A stretch of 32,500 nt of DNA from Stramonita haemastoma (Eukaryota > Mollusca > Gastropoda > Neogastropoda > Muricidae), in NCBI GenBank assembly GCA_030674155.1, contig CM060325.1, positions 25,484,169 to 25,516,668 on the forward strand, written 5' to 3'. Below the pieces are notes generated by a model that saw only the letters and a list, made by a program, of their open reading frames with translations, ran no database searches and was not told the origin of the DNA. Below, piece by piece: positions 10,484-22,000 of the stretch (position 1 is its first letter; each line of letters opens with the position of its first letter). The translations under genes were made by a program, and so were the position numbers.

Positions 10484-11151
10484 CAGGTATTCTTTTTGTC
10501 TTTGGTGACATGATTCTACAAACGGGCCTAGGCAGATTCCTGACAGGACAAACACAGTTCTTTGTACAAAACTATTAAAAAACAACAAAATGGTACAAAC
10601 CATAAAAATGAACAAAACTGAAATGTCCCGTAATCTTTTGAAGAACTTGCTAACAGTTCTAAAAACAAACAACAACAAAAAAACCCCCATATTCCTTTAT
10701 TACAAGATACAGACCTGTAATGCACACCTTGTATCGAGTCACTGATTAAAAAAACAACCAAACACCCACAAAACCAAAACTAACAACAACAACCCCCCTA
10801 AAAAGCAACCCCCCCTCCCTTCCCGAAAATTATACTGATAATTCAAAAGCAATATTTTTTCGTTGCGTTCCCCAGCAAGACCTACAAGGTTCATCCATCC
10901 AATGATGAATTTCTGCCCACAGGGCCGTTTCTTGCTCATAATGCAGGTAGATGTATTCCGACTGCGGGGGAATTTCTTTTCATTTGAATTTCTTCATTTG
11001 GAAGGTTATGAATAACCACTCATAATTCAACATAACGAAGAAATTCCCTATTCTTAGATGTGAGTCAATCAAATCAAGCCCAATATCAATACTTTCATTG
11101 AAGGGGATGGCGTTCTTGTACAGGTTCGAAACTCGAGAAACATGATGATGT
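10484..11151. other. Unassigned AT-rich sequence
   Basis: No coding signal or repeat family recognised; short A and C runs only. Confidence 0.5.
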
Positions 11152-11170
11152 TAGAATTGTTCTGGGTGTT

Positions 11171-11336
11171 GTTGTTCTTCAATTTAACGTCTATTCACAA
11201 TAAGTGATATTAGACACAAAAAGACAAACAATTCAGCGAAAAGGAACTGTCTAACAACTATAATCATAATACAATGAAGTAATTGAGTTGACACATTAAG
11301 TAACTGTATAACTAATGTAACTACAACAGAATAAAA

Positions 11337-11413
<77 letters not shown>

Positions 11414-11870
11414 AAAATCCATAATACATTCCATGTGAAAAGAAAAGTGGAGAAAAACAATGTCGAGAACTATGCCATGGTGTGCAGAATGCCTTTGCTT
11501 AAAATCAAGAAAATGACATTATTTACTTGCATTATAATAAATTACTAACACAACTCTCTTTCAACAGCATAGCAATTTCACAGAGCAATTTACAATTATT
11601 CAACACTTTCTGCAAAGATCTCTCAGGTATGATGGGAAGGCACTTTTTTAACACTTGACATTCCAAAAGAATATGAAAGTTTGAGATTGCCCCACCACAC
11701 ACACAATGCACATTTCTGGAAAATTTTGTATGGAACGCATTTAACTTCAATCTATTAATAAGACTTATGACTGGCCTTTGGCGGGATATATCTAACCCGT
11801 AACGAGAAGAGAGAAAGAAATTTAATTCAAAAATAGAACAATTTAATTAAAAAAATAGAACATTCAAAAA
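11171..11870 (-). mobile_element. 5'-truncated LINE fragment with 19-bp target-site duplication
   Basis: A 19-bp exact direct repeat, TAGAATTGTTCTGGGTGTT, occurs at 11152-11170 and 11871-11889. Between the copies the minus strand reads RYGLDISRQRPVISLINRLK and then LNAFHTKF..HCVCGGAISNFHILLEC, a LINE ORF2 C-terminal Cys-rich pattern, ending in a stop near 11532. The 3' part holds a (TA)34 tract (11341-11408) and ends in a sequence (11178-11216) also seen at 26933-26968. This looks like one complete insertion event. Confidence 0.72.
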
Positions 11871-12027
11871 TAGAATTGTTCTGGGTGTTAGAAAAGTCGT
11901 CTGCGTTTACCAGTCAGAGTGGACTTTGGCCAAGAAAACTGAAGCAGTTAAAGGTTATCTGTCGTGTCTTTCAAATCGTTGGTGTATTCATTCATCTGCA
12001 ACAAAAAAAACCCGACATGTCACACAC

Positions 12028-12085
<58 letters not shown>

Positions 12086-12120
12086 TGTGAATGTGTGTGT
12101 GTGTTGTTGTGTGTGGTGTG

Positions 12121-12176
<56 letters not shown>

Positions 12177-12347
12177 GCGTGCGTGTGCGTGCGTGCGAAC
12201 GCGAGCATTTGCGTGTGTGTGTGTGCGAGCATTTGCGCGCACGTGTGTGTGTGTGTGTTGTGTGTGTGCGCGCCCGCACGCGCGTGCGTGCGTGTGTGTG
12301 TGTGTGTGTGCGTGCGTAAGTGCGTGCGAGCATTTGCGCGCGCGCGC

Positions 12348-12431
<84 letters not shown>
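12028..12431. repeat. 400-bp TG/CG tract
   Basis: Pure TG at both ends and CG-containing alternation in the middle. It is strongly Z-DNA prone. Confidence 0.95.
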
Positions 12432-12434
<3 letters not shown>

Positions 12435-12582
12435 CTAGTGCGAGGTACCCACATCAAAAAAATACAGCATCACACTGAAAACAAAACTTTTATCAAAATT
12501 ACATTGTAGATTCAACGTTAAGGATACAGCGCTTGCTTGGAAGCAAGAACTAACACTGCAAAACGCTGACGCATCACAAAAA

Positions 12583-12770
12583 CGAGGAGGAGGCAGGAGA
12601 ATGGACCAAGAAGATAAAACATAGACAAGAAGAAGATGGTGACAGAAAGAATAAGGAAACAAAGAACTTTAAGACAGGCGGTAGAAAAGAAAGGGGAGAG
12701 GGGGGGGGGGATTCCTAGCATAGACTTTCCAGAAGGTATGAGGAATGCTATTTATACTGACAGCACCCTT
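12583..12770 (-). mobile_element. TATAAATA-headed dispersed repeat, copy C (partial)
   Basis: The minus strand begins CTGTCAGTATAAATAGCAT and keeps TTCTTTCTGTCACC and CTTCTTGGTCCATTCTCCTG. The GAA-tailed end is absent. Confidence 0.6.
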
Positions 12771-12802
12771 CACTCTCCCTCCCCCCCTGCCCCCCCCCTT
12801 TG

Positions 12803-13080
12803 AACATCAGTGCTGACTCTCCCCTCTCCCCCAAGATTCTTTGGGTGAGACTAGAAACCGAGGCCGCCGTGTGCGAACGCACGCAGAACATCTTGCGCAC
12901 ACGTTAAATCCCCGTTCCACTTTTCGTAAGAGTAGGCCATTGTGTGCCGGTGGGGAACAGATGAGAAGATTGACAAAACTGTATATACACGGGGACTGGA
13001 TGTAAAAAAAAAAGCACATGAGTGTTTATTACATTATCCTCGATATAAAAAGAATAAATCAAATCAAATCAAATCAAATC
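12803..13080 (+). mobile_element. SINE family 2 copy with (AAATC)n tail
   Basis: It covers the whole body without the tRNA-like head and ends in five AAATC units, showing that the family carries a microsatellite tail. It lies downstream of the OAS-like stop codon and supplies a candidate poly(A) signal. Confidence 0.82.
13025..13030 (-). promoter_or_regulatory. Candidate poly(A) signal AATAAA for the OAS-like gene
   Basis: AATAAA on the minus strand, about 180 nt after the stop. It lies inside a SINE copy whose other copies here read AATAAG at this place, so a point change in the SINE created the canonical hexamer. No transcript data support its use. Confidence 0.35.
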
Positions 13081-13111
13081 TCTCTCTCTCTCTGTCTCTC
13101 TCTCTCTCTGT

Positions 13112-13143
<32 letters not shown>

Positions 13144-13150
13144 CTCTCAC
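13080..13150. repeat. (CT)n/(CA)n microsatellite
   Basis: It follows the AAATC tail of the SINE family 2 copy. Confidence 0.92.
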
Positions 13151-13208
13151 TAGGAGGTGGGGGTGGGGGGTAGGGGAAGGGGCTATCTCAGAAACCTCTC
13201 AAGTTTCC

Positions 13209-13317
13209 TCACGCTTGTGTGGCTTCACGCTCCAGGATGTTGAAGTCCGCCAGCCGTGCCAGAAAGGTGTTGTTGAAGGGGTTGACTGGGTCCAGGATGT
13301 AAGGGTGACATCTGCCC
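13209..13317 (-). CDS. OAS-like exon 7 with stop codon
   Basis: Acceptor CTTCAACAG|GGGCAG, phase 2. It encodes GRCHPYILDPVNPFNNTFLA, then RLADFNILEREATQA and a TGA stop at 13211-13209. ILDPVNPFNN is the conserved OAS C-terminal turn (ILDPADP.. in vertebrates). The tail is short. CAAGC|GTGAGG overlaps the stop and could serve as a donor to a further exon, so this may be the penultimate exon. The intron end is a long (ATTG)n repeat. Confidence 0.87.
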
Positions 13318-13351
13318 CTGTTGAAGGTCAGATCACGCCAGGCAATCAATC

Positions 13352-13384
<33 letters not shown>

Positions 13385-14565
13385 CAATCAAGCAAGCAAG
13401 CAAGCAAGCAATTAATCAATCGAGTAAGCATGCAATCAATCAAGTAAGCAAGCAAGCAAGCAATCGAGCAAGCAAGCAGCAAACAAACAAACATCAATCA
13501 ATAATCAATCAATCGAGCAAGCAACAGGCAAGCAATCGAGCAAGCAAGAAATCATGACCAATCAATCGTGACCAGTCACGACACTGTGTTGCCGTCCTCG
13601 TTGCCGCGAGAGTCATTAATGTCATCGTCATTGTCCTCGTCGTTGTCGTCCTCCTCCTCATCATTGCAGTAGTGACAATGTCACACGTCACAGTCAGTTG
13701 CTATCATCATCATCATTGTCACCCTCCTCTTCCTCCTTCTCATCATCATCACCATCCTCTTCCTCCTCCTCATTATCATCATCATCACAAACAGCAGCAA
13801 CACCACCCCCCCCCCCCCCCCAATGCCACCAACATCCGAAGCAGTACCACTAATCTTATCATCACCACCTCCATCACGACCACCAGGCAGCAACAGCGCC
13901 AACTTCAGCAGTGGTTTCAATGCATATGCACTTTCCACAGCAGAACCATTACGTCATCCTCATGATCATTGACCACCGTACCATAAAAAACACACACCAA
14001 AAAATGCTTCAGATTCGGTGGTCCCCGTCGCTCTGGTCTCATGGTGACCTCATATTCAATTTCCTCTTACACTTCTGTGCCTGTGGTGAGTTTGCGTCAA
14101 AGCCGGAGAAGGGGGGTGGGGGTGGGGGGGTGACGGTCGTTGCAGGGACATTGCGGGTGGTTGCCATATCGAGTTGGCAACTCGCTTTAGACTTGCTCCG
14201 CGACTGAGCTATTACTGTCGTTGTAGGCGGCTAGTAGGTGAGGCAGAGAATGGCGCGCCTCAATATGTGCCTACAGAGAATGAGGTCTCGATGCTGCTCC
14301 CCTACGACACATAAGTTATGGACACCTTACCTTAGTAGGTATTCAGTATGTTAGCGCGAACAGGCACCACTGACCACCACAAGTGACCCAGCAGCAGTGC
14401 AGGGCCCCTCTGGCTGGTGGCCTCACAGTGGCTCGATACTGATGGGCTCCCTGTAGACTTCCGACCCTGAGGATGAGACTGAACAAATCTGGGTATGGCT
14501 GTGGCGGAAGATTGAGATGAGGGGAGTGGGAATAGCAGGACAGGAACGTCACAGAAGATGAGGCA

Positions 14566-14639
<74 letters not shown>

Positions 14640-16015
14640 CAGACAGACAGGACAGACAGACAGGCAGACAGACAGACAGACAGGCAGACAGAGACAGAGA
14701 GACAAGGCAAGGGAAGGCAAGGAAGGCAAGGCAAATTCTTTTATTTTGAGGATAATGAATAAGCACACGTGTGCTTTTTTTACATCCAGTCCCCGACCTT
14801 ATCAGGGATAAGATCAAGATAAAAAATAATTTTAAAAAAGAGAGACAGAGACAGAGACAGACAGAAAGACAGACAGACAGACAGACAGAGGAGAGAATGC
14901 TGACTTGGTGAACTCTGTCACGTCATAGTAGTTTTCGTAGTCCATGGCCACTCGAATGGTGGAGCAGTGAGACAGCATGGTGAGCACATCACGGAACATG
15001 CGGTCGATGGATTCTGTTCCCTTCGTCTTCCACTGGTGGGCTGCCAGCAGTTCCAGGCAGTAGGAAGGGATCAGTCTCCTCCGCTCTGCTGTACTGATTT
15101 CCTGTCAAAGGGAAAGTTTCCTCTAAATTTGTAAGTTGTCCTGTAAGGACAGTAGGAAGGGGTAAGTTTCCTGTAAGGGTAAGTTTCCTGTAAAGGGGTA
15201 AGTTTCCAGTAAAGGGGTCATTTTTCTATAATGACAGTAGGAAGGGGTAAGTTTCCTGTACAAGGGTAAGTTTCCTGTACAAGGGGTGAGTTTCCTGTAC
15301 AAGGGTGAGTTTCCTATACAGGGATAAGTTTCCTGTAAGGACAAAAGGAAGGGGCCAGTTTCGTGTCAAGGACAGTAGAAAGGGGGTAAGTTTCCTGTAA
15401 GAACAGTAGGAAGGGGTAAGTTTCCTATAAGACAGTAAGAAAAGGGTGAAGTTTCCCGTAAGGACAGTAAGAAAGGGTAAGTTTCCTGTAAGGACAGTAG
15501 AAGGGGTAAGTTTCCGCAAAGGGAATTCGTAAGAAAAAAGGGTAAGGTTTCCCGTAAGGACAGTGGAAGGGGTAAGTTTCCTGTAAAGAGGGTAAGTTTC
15601 CCGTAAGGACAGTAGGAAAGGGGTAAGTTTCCGTAAAGGGGTAAGTTTCCTGTAAGACAGTAAGAAAGGGGTAAGTTTTCCGTCAGTAAAGGAAGAACAG
15701 TAGGAAGGGGAAGTTTCCTTGAAAGGGGTGAGTTTTCGTAAGGACGTAAGAAAGATTAAGCTTACCAATTAAAGACTAAAAGGTAATTTCTCTCAAAGAC
15801 AGTAGAAAAGGTAATTTTCCTTTGAGTTCTATATTAGATTTCCTGAGGCGTAACGAAGGAGTTTCCCGTAGGCAGTGGAAGGGGAGTTTTGGAAAGGAGG
15901 TGAGTTTTCTGTAGAAGAGATGAAGAATATAATGAAAAATAAATAAAGAGCGATCCAAGAGAGGATGCAAAATCTTGCTTGCTTGTTCTATTATTGTTAT
16001 GGTGTGGCGTAGCGC

Positions 16016-16050
<35 letters not shown>

Positions 16051-19000
16051 TGCGTGGAGAGGGTAGAGGGGGGAGGGGAGGAGGAGAGGACGTGAGTAGG
16101 AGGGAAGACGTGATGGGAGTGCGTGCGTGCGAGTGTGTGTGCGGTGCATGTCGCGCGCGCGTGTGTGAGTGTGCGTGCATGCGCCGCGGCGCGGTGTGTG
16201 GCGTGTGCGTGTGTTGTGCATGTGGCGTGTGTGGTGGTGCGTGCGTGTGCACTTGCGGGCATACGTGCGTGTGTTTCTCTGCAAGAGTTACGCGGCCCAA
16301 TCTTGGGTATGCTGAAAGCAGACAGTACTAGCCATGCCGAGCAGAGACACTTACTTTCTTCCACTTCTTCAGCAGGCGGATTGTGCCTTTCACGTGGGCC
16401 GGCAGTTGCTTGATAAATTCCACCTGAAAAAAAGACCCCCCCCCCCCCTCCTTAGATGTTTGTCAGGATGGACAAATAAAATGAAGGTTAGTTTCGTTTC
16501 TTTTATGATCATTGGCAGGCCTTAGGGTTGGCGTTAATCCACTGTGGGAGCGAAAACAACCTTTTTTTTTTTTTTTAAACGGAGTCTCTGTATAAATGTA
16601 CCATGCGGGGACAGGATAGCTTAGGGGTCAGAGCACTCGCTTTCCTCAAGCTAAGGTTACACAGCATTGAGCGTGGTTACCAAGTGGATGGGTGACTGTT
16701 TATTCGCCTTGGTTTCAGTACAGTCCCCCCAGTTCACCCAGCTGTAAATGGGTACCTGCTCTCTTTAGGGTCAGGGAAGGTAAAAGCAGCGAAGGAGAGG
16801 AGATGGGCGCCGCCCTCAAAATGCTGGCCCCTCGAGAAGCTGAGGTCTTTGACATCTCTCACCCCAACGACCGCATTGATAATGGGAACATTATTGCCTT
16901 TTAACTTTACCTTTGCTTGTTTTCCTTCTACATTATAATCGCGTTGTCTTAGTTGATTGGAAGTGGACAATCGTATCTGTTATAAGATAAAAGTAAGTGC
17001 CATTTTTCTTTTGTACCACATTTTTTTTTCGGCCATCCGAAATTGTTTGCATCATCACTGTGTTGAACTTGGAACCTTGAATTGAACCTCACTCTATCAC
17101 TGAAAAAAAAAAAAGGTATCACTCACAAAAAAGGTAAAGGTGTTCCCATGAACTATGCGGTTGAAGGGGAGTGAGATGTCAGAGGCCTCAGGTATTCAGG
17201 GGCCACCTTATTGAGGGCGGCGCCCATCTCCTCTCCCTCGCTGCTTTACCTTCCCTGACCCTAGAGAGGGCAGGTACCCATTTACAGCTGGGTAACCTGG
17301 GTAAGCTTCAACGAGGATGTCTAAGTAACAGCAGAGGAGGTACTTGGCCGTGAGAGAAAAACTAAAACCCTGAACCTCAAATGACATCCTTGACCTGTGT
17401 GACAAGAGAAGATCCTTGAAGAAAACCAAACACTCCACCCCGCAAGATGCAGCACAGTATCGTGAGACCAACAATCTGGTGAGAAAGAAAATGAGAGAGG
17501 CAAAAGAGCAATGGATCAATGAACAGTGCGAGAACATCGAGGCAGGCATGACAAAGGGGAGCAGCAAACGCGCCTACGACACCCTAAAGAAGCTCACAAA
17601 GGCGCAGCAAAATAAATCCTCAGTCATCGAGGATTGTTCAGGCAACCTGCTGATTGACAGCTCAGCAGTTTTGAATAGATGGTCACAGTATTGCTCGGAC
17701 CTGTACAACCACCCCTTACAGCCCGACCACAGCCTGGTTGATGGGGACTCAACACCACAGAGGGAACCTTCACCACTACCAGTGCTGAAGGAGGAAGTGG
17801 AGGAAGCTATCCATACTTTACCAACTGGAAAGTCACCTGGAGCAGACAACATACCGGCAGAGCTGCTCAAGAATGGAGGGGAACACCTGGTCACTGTCAT
17901 TACATCTCTTTGTCAGAGGATCTGGGCGACAAAACAGTGGCCAGCAGAATGGACACAGTCTCTTATTATCCCCCTGCCCAAGAAAGGAAACCTCCGTCAG
18001 TGCCAGAATTACAGAACGATCAGCCTCATTAGCCACACCAGCAAGATCATGTTAAGAGTGATACTGAACATACTCAAAAAGGAGGCGGAAGAGCACCTGG
18101 CAGAAGAACAAGCTGGGTTCAGGGCAGGAAGGAGCACAAATTTTCAATTGCCGAATCCTGATGGAGAAACTTCTGCAACATCAGAGGGACTTGCTACACA
18201 ACTTCATTGTCTTCAAGATGGCCTTTGACAAGAGTGTAGCATGCAGGCCTTTGGCAAGTCCTCAGGAAGTTCGGCAATGAGGAGGGTCTCATCCAGATCA
18301 TAGAAGCGCTGTACAACACCTCCAGCAGTGCAGTCCTCCTCAACGGCCAAGTCGGAGACTACTTCAAGACCTCAGTCGCGTCCGTCAGGGCTGCTTGCTC
18401 TCTCCAACCCTCTTTAATTTATTCCTGGAAAACATCATGAGGGAAACACTTTACAACTTCCATTCTACCATCTCAATAGGAGGGCGACCCATTAACAACC
18501 TGTGCTTCGCTGACAATATTGATCTCATGGGAGGCAGCAACAAGGAACTCCAAGACTGGTAGACAGAGCAGGCGCATATGGGATGGAAGTCAGCACAGAA
18601 AAGAGTAAAGTAATGGTCAACAGTGCAAACAACACCACAGCACAGATCTTCATGAATGGCCAGCAGCTGGAAAAAGTAGACGCTTTCAAATATCTTGGCG
18701 CTACCCTCACGAAAGATGGACGCTCCACCACAGAGATCAAGACCAGGCTAGCCATGGCAACATCAGCTATGGCAAAACTGAACAAGATTAGGAGAAGCAA
18801 CGACATAAGCTTCAAAACAAAGGCCAAATTGTTCAGATCCCTGGTCATCTCCATCTTGCTCTATGGCTGCGAAAGTTGGACAATGACCGCTGAAACCACC
18901 AAGCGGATCCAGACGTTCGAGACAAAATGCTTCAGGCGACTGCTTGGCATTTCCTGGAAGGATCGGAAAACAAACACCTACGTGCGAAGTCAAGTCGCAC

Positions 19001-22000
19001 TGCTGGCTGGTCCTCAGGAACCCCTACTAGCCACTGTCAAGAAAAGGACGCTGGTATGGTTCGGCCATGTCACACGCCACTACACCCTCCCCAAGACAGT
19101 CCTACAAGGAACGCTAGAAGGTGGCACACGCCGAGGCAGGCAAACCAAAAGCTGGATGGATAACATCAAGGAGTGGACCCGCCTGGACAGTCCAACACTC
19201 ATTAGGAAGGCGGAGGACAGGGCTGGATGGCGACGGCTGGCTGCAGAATCGTCTCTCATGTTTCCTCCACGACCGTTCCGGTCATGAGAAAGAAGAAGAA
19301 ACCTGGGGGACTGCACTGAAGTATGGGAGCGCAAACTGTCACCCCTCCAGTTGGTAACCACGCTCGACACTGCTTAGGAACCTCAGCTTTGGGGAAGCGA
19401 GTGCTCTGAGGACTGCGAGAATCGATTCCGTTACCTGCAGAGGGCTCAGCGAGGCAGAGAACTCCATTCCCACATACAGCTTGCGTCTGGTACTTCTGGA
19501 CATTCTGGGCCTGCCGGAACCGTTCCATGGCTCTGTAGATCTCAGCTGGGGACCCATACTCTAGTGCCAGACAGACAGACAGACAGACAATCAGTTCCAC
19601 ACTTCACTCTCATAATGTACACACCAATATCAAGAGTCGTGTTCATCACACACTTCATTTTTTGAGACAATTTTGAATGAGGTGGTTGTATGGAAATTCC
19701 CCCGCGGGATGCTGAGGGGGGGGGGGGGGGGGGCTTTCAGTATAAATAGCATCCCCACCTTCTGCAAAATATCTGCTGGGAATTCCTTCTTTTCCACCCC
19801 TTTCTTTGTTTCTGCCTTGCTCCTTTTCTTCCTGTCACCCCCTTCTTTGTCTATTTTCTGTCTCCTTGGTCCATTATTCTGCATTGTTTTCCACAAAGAT
19901 TTACAAGGTAGCAATTCTCTCCCTGCCGGAGTCGGCTGGGTCTGACTTGTCAGGCACCTATCGGTAGTACAACGCATTTTCGCTCATATGACAACAACAA
20001 AAGTACCTGTCTAAGCGTTCGACGGAGAAGAAGAAATATGGAAATTACGTAATGCCGTACCTTTTTAAGTATTTCAACTCTCTCTTCTCTTCTATTTCGC
20101 GTTCCCATTACCGGTTTGGGTGTGCAGTGCCTGGTCTTCTTCTGACTTATCATTTTGCAGGGGTTTGCTTGCTGGAATCAGCCGACACATTCCAACTTCA
20201 GAGCAGCTCACTTCACTGTGCATGTTGCATGCTGAAGTAAGTCGTATTAGTAGTTTCTTGGTAACACCAAACAACTGCTGATAAATGAATTTACTGGGAA
20301 TCCATTTTAACAACGTGCAATCATATTGATCATCATACCTGCCAATGTTGTATTATACACAAATGAGAATAAAGGTACTGGCAGGTCTGCTCTTGAAGTT
20401 GACCTGGAAGATGGTAAAAAAAAATCCCCACCCTTAACTGACCAGACACTTCCGCCGAGATTCGAACCCCTGACTTCATAGACCCATATCAGTGAAGTCA
20501 AACGGGTTTAACCACTCGGCTATGGCCTCTGTCATTACAATTCGATTTTGCATTTTATGAACAAGTACCACCATAACAACAAAGTTAGCAATCCAAACCA
20601 AGCCTAAAGAGAACATATCAATTGGAATGTATTCCTGTAAACTGGACGATTAGCTAGGTGATTGGATGACCTATTGATTTCTTCATTCGTTCATTTGTTG
20701 GGATAGCTTAATGGTTAGAATGTTGCGATCGCAATCTGACGGCCCGGGTTCGAGCCACCACCGAGGTACCTGTTCCGAGTGGATTTTGCCCTTGGAGTTA
20801 ACATCAGAGCCTACTCTCCCCCCAAAAACAACAACAACAACAACAACAACAACCGTTGGAAGAGACTAAAACCCGAGTTCCTGTGTGCAAACACACGCAG
20901 AACATCTTGTAGACATATTACAACCCGTTCCACCTTCCAAATAGTAGGTCATCGCTTGCCGGTAAGAACGGATGACAAATCAAATAGAACAAAAAGAAAC
21001 AAACAAGCAAAAACGGAAGCACACCAGTGTTGTGTTAAGACGCGACCATTGAAGTTGGAAAGCAGCTACTTCAATGGTGGGTAAAAACGGTCGCATACGC
21101 AAAATATCTCTATAAGTGAATTTCGTTTGTTTGTTTCGCTCGCTTTCCCTAGCCGAGGTTAAGCAGTGTCGAGCGTGGTTACCAGTTGGATGGGTGACCG
21201 TTTGCGCACCTTGGCTTCTGTACAGTTCCCCCAGCTGTAAATGGGTACCACTCTCTTTAGGGTCAGGGAAGGTAAAAGCAGCGAGGGAGAGGAGATGGGC
21301 GCCGCCCTCAATATGCTGGCCCCTAGAGAAGCTGAGGTCTCTGACGCCTCGCTCCCTACGACCACACAGGTTATGGGACACCTTTACCTTTAGTGAACTT
21401 CGGATTTCTATCCGAGGAACTAAACAAAGAAAAAACGTGTTCTGGAATGAGGCAGGGGATTCTTTTGATAAACAAGGAGCTTCAGAAAGTCTGAATACTA
21501 TCGAACTGAATACAACCAGTTGAGAATTATCACCAGACGAATTCAAATCGGAACTCATTAACTTTGCATAATTATTCTAAATTTCAGAAATAGCGTTTTG
21601 AAAGTCTTTCTGCAGCAAGCAATGTGGAGATAATTGTTAATCAATTACGATCAGATGCTTGGAATACAAAATACTTCCAAAAAAGTGACACGCTCACGTT
21701 CTCATTCTATTACAGTCCACCTGTTATTTTTTGATTGTCCTGTTCGTAAAGAATTATATGCAAAGAAGGGAACTGACACGAGATAAAAAAAAATATGTGG
21801 ACGTTCAAAGTATAATTATTATATGTTTCTCGGCAATATAGTACATCAATTGCTGAAGTCATATAATCATTCAACTACGAGAAAAGGTTACCATGGCCTT
21901 TCCTATAACCCTGCATACTTTCCAACTCCTTTAATCAACAGTTTCGTTCAAAAAGTTGGCCTGTTAAAATCACCTAGTGGTGAATAAACCAAAAAGGAGA

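Noticed and set aside
11876..12509. Val/Cys-rich membrane-like frames
   Set aside because: TG microsatellite translations.
13672..13965. His-rich frame on the plus strand
   Set aside because: CAT/CAC triplet repeats; no flanking splice or start evidence.
15226..15768. 180-codon minus-strand frame with repeated YRKLTPFLLSL
   Set aside because: It is the 30-bp minisatellite read in one frame, lies in an OAS-like intron, and unit lengths vary without regard to frame.
17416..19287. Host gene with a reverse transcriptase domain
   Set aside because: Frameshifts, stops, missing endonuclease, FADN and a TSD show a dead LINE copy.
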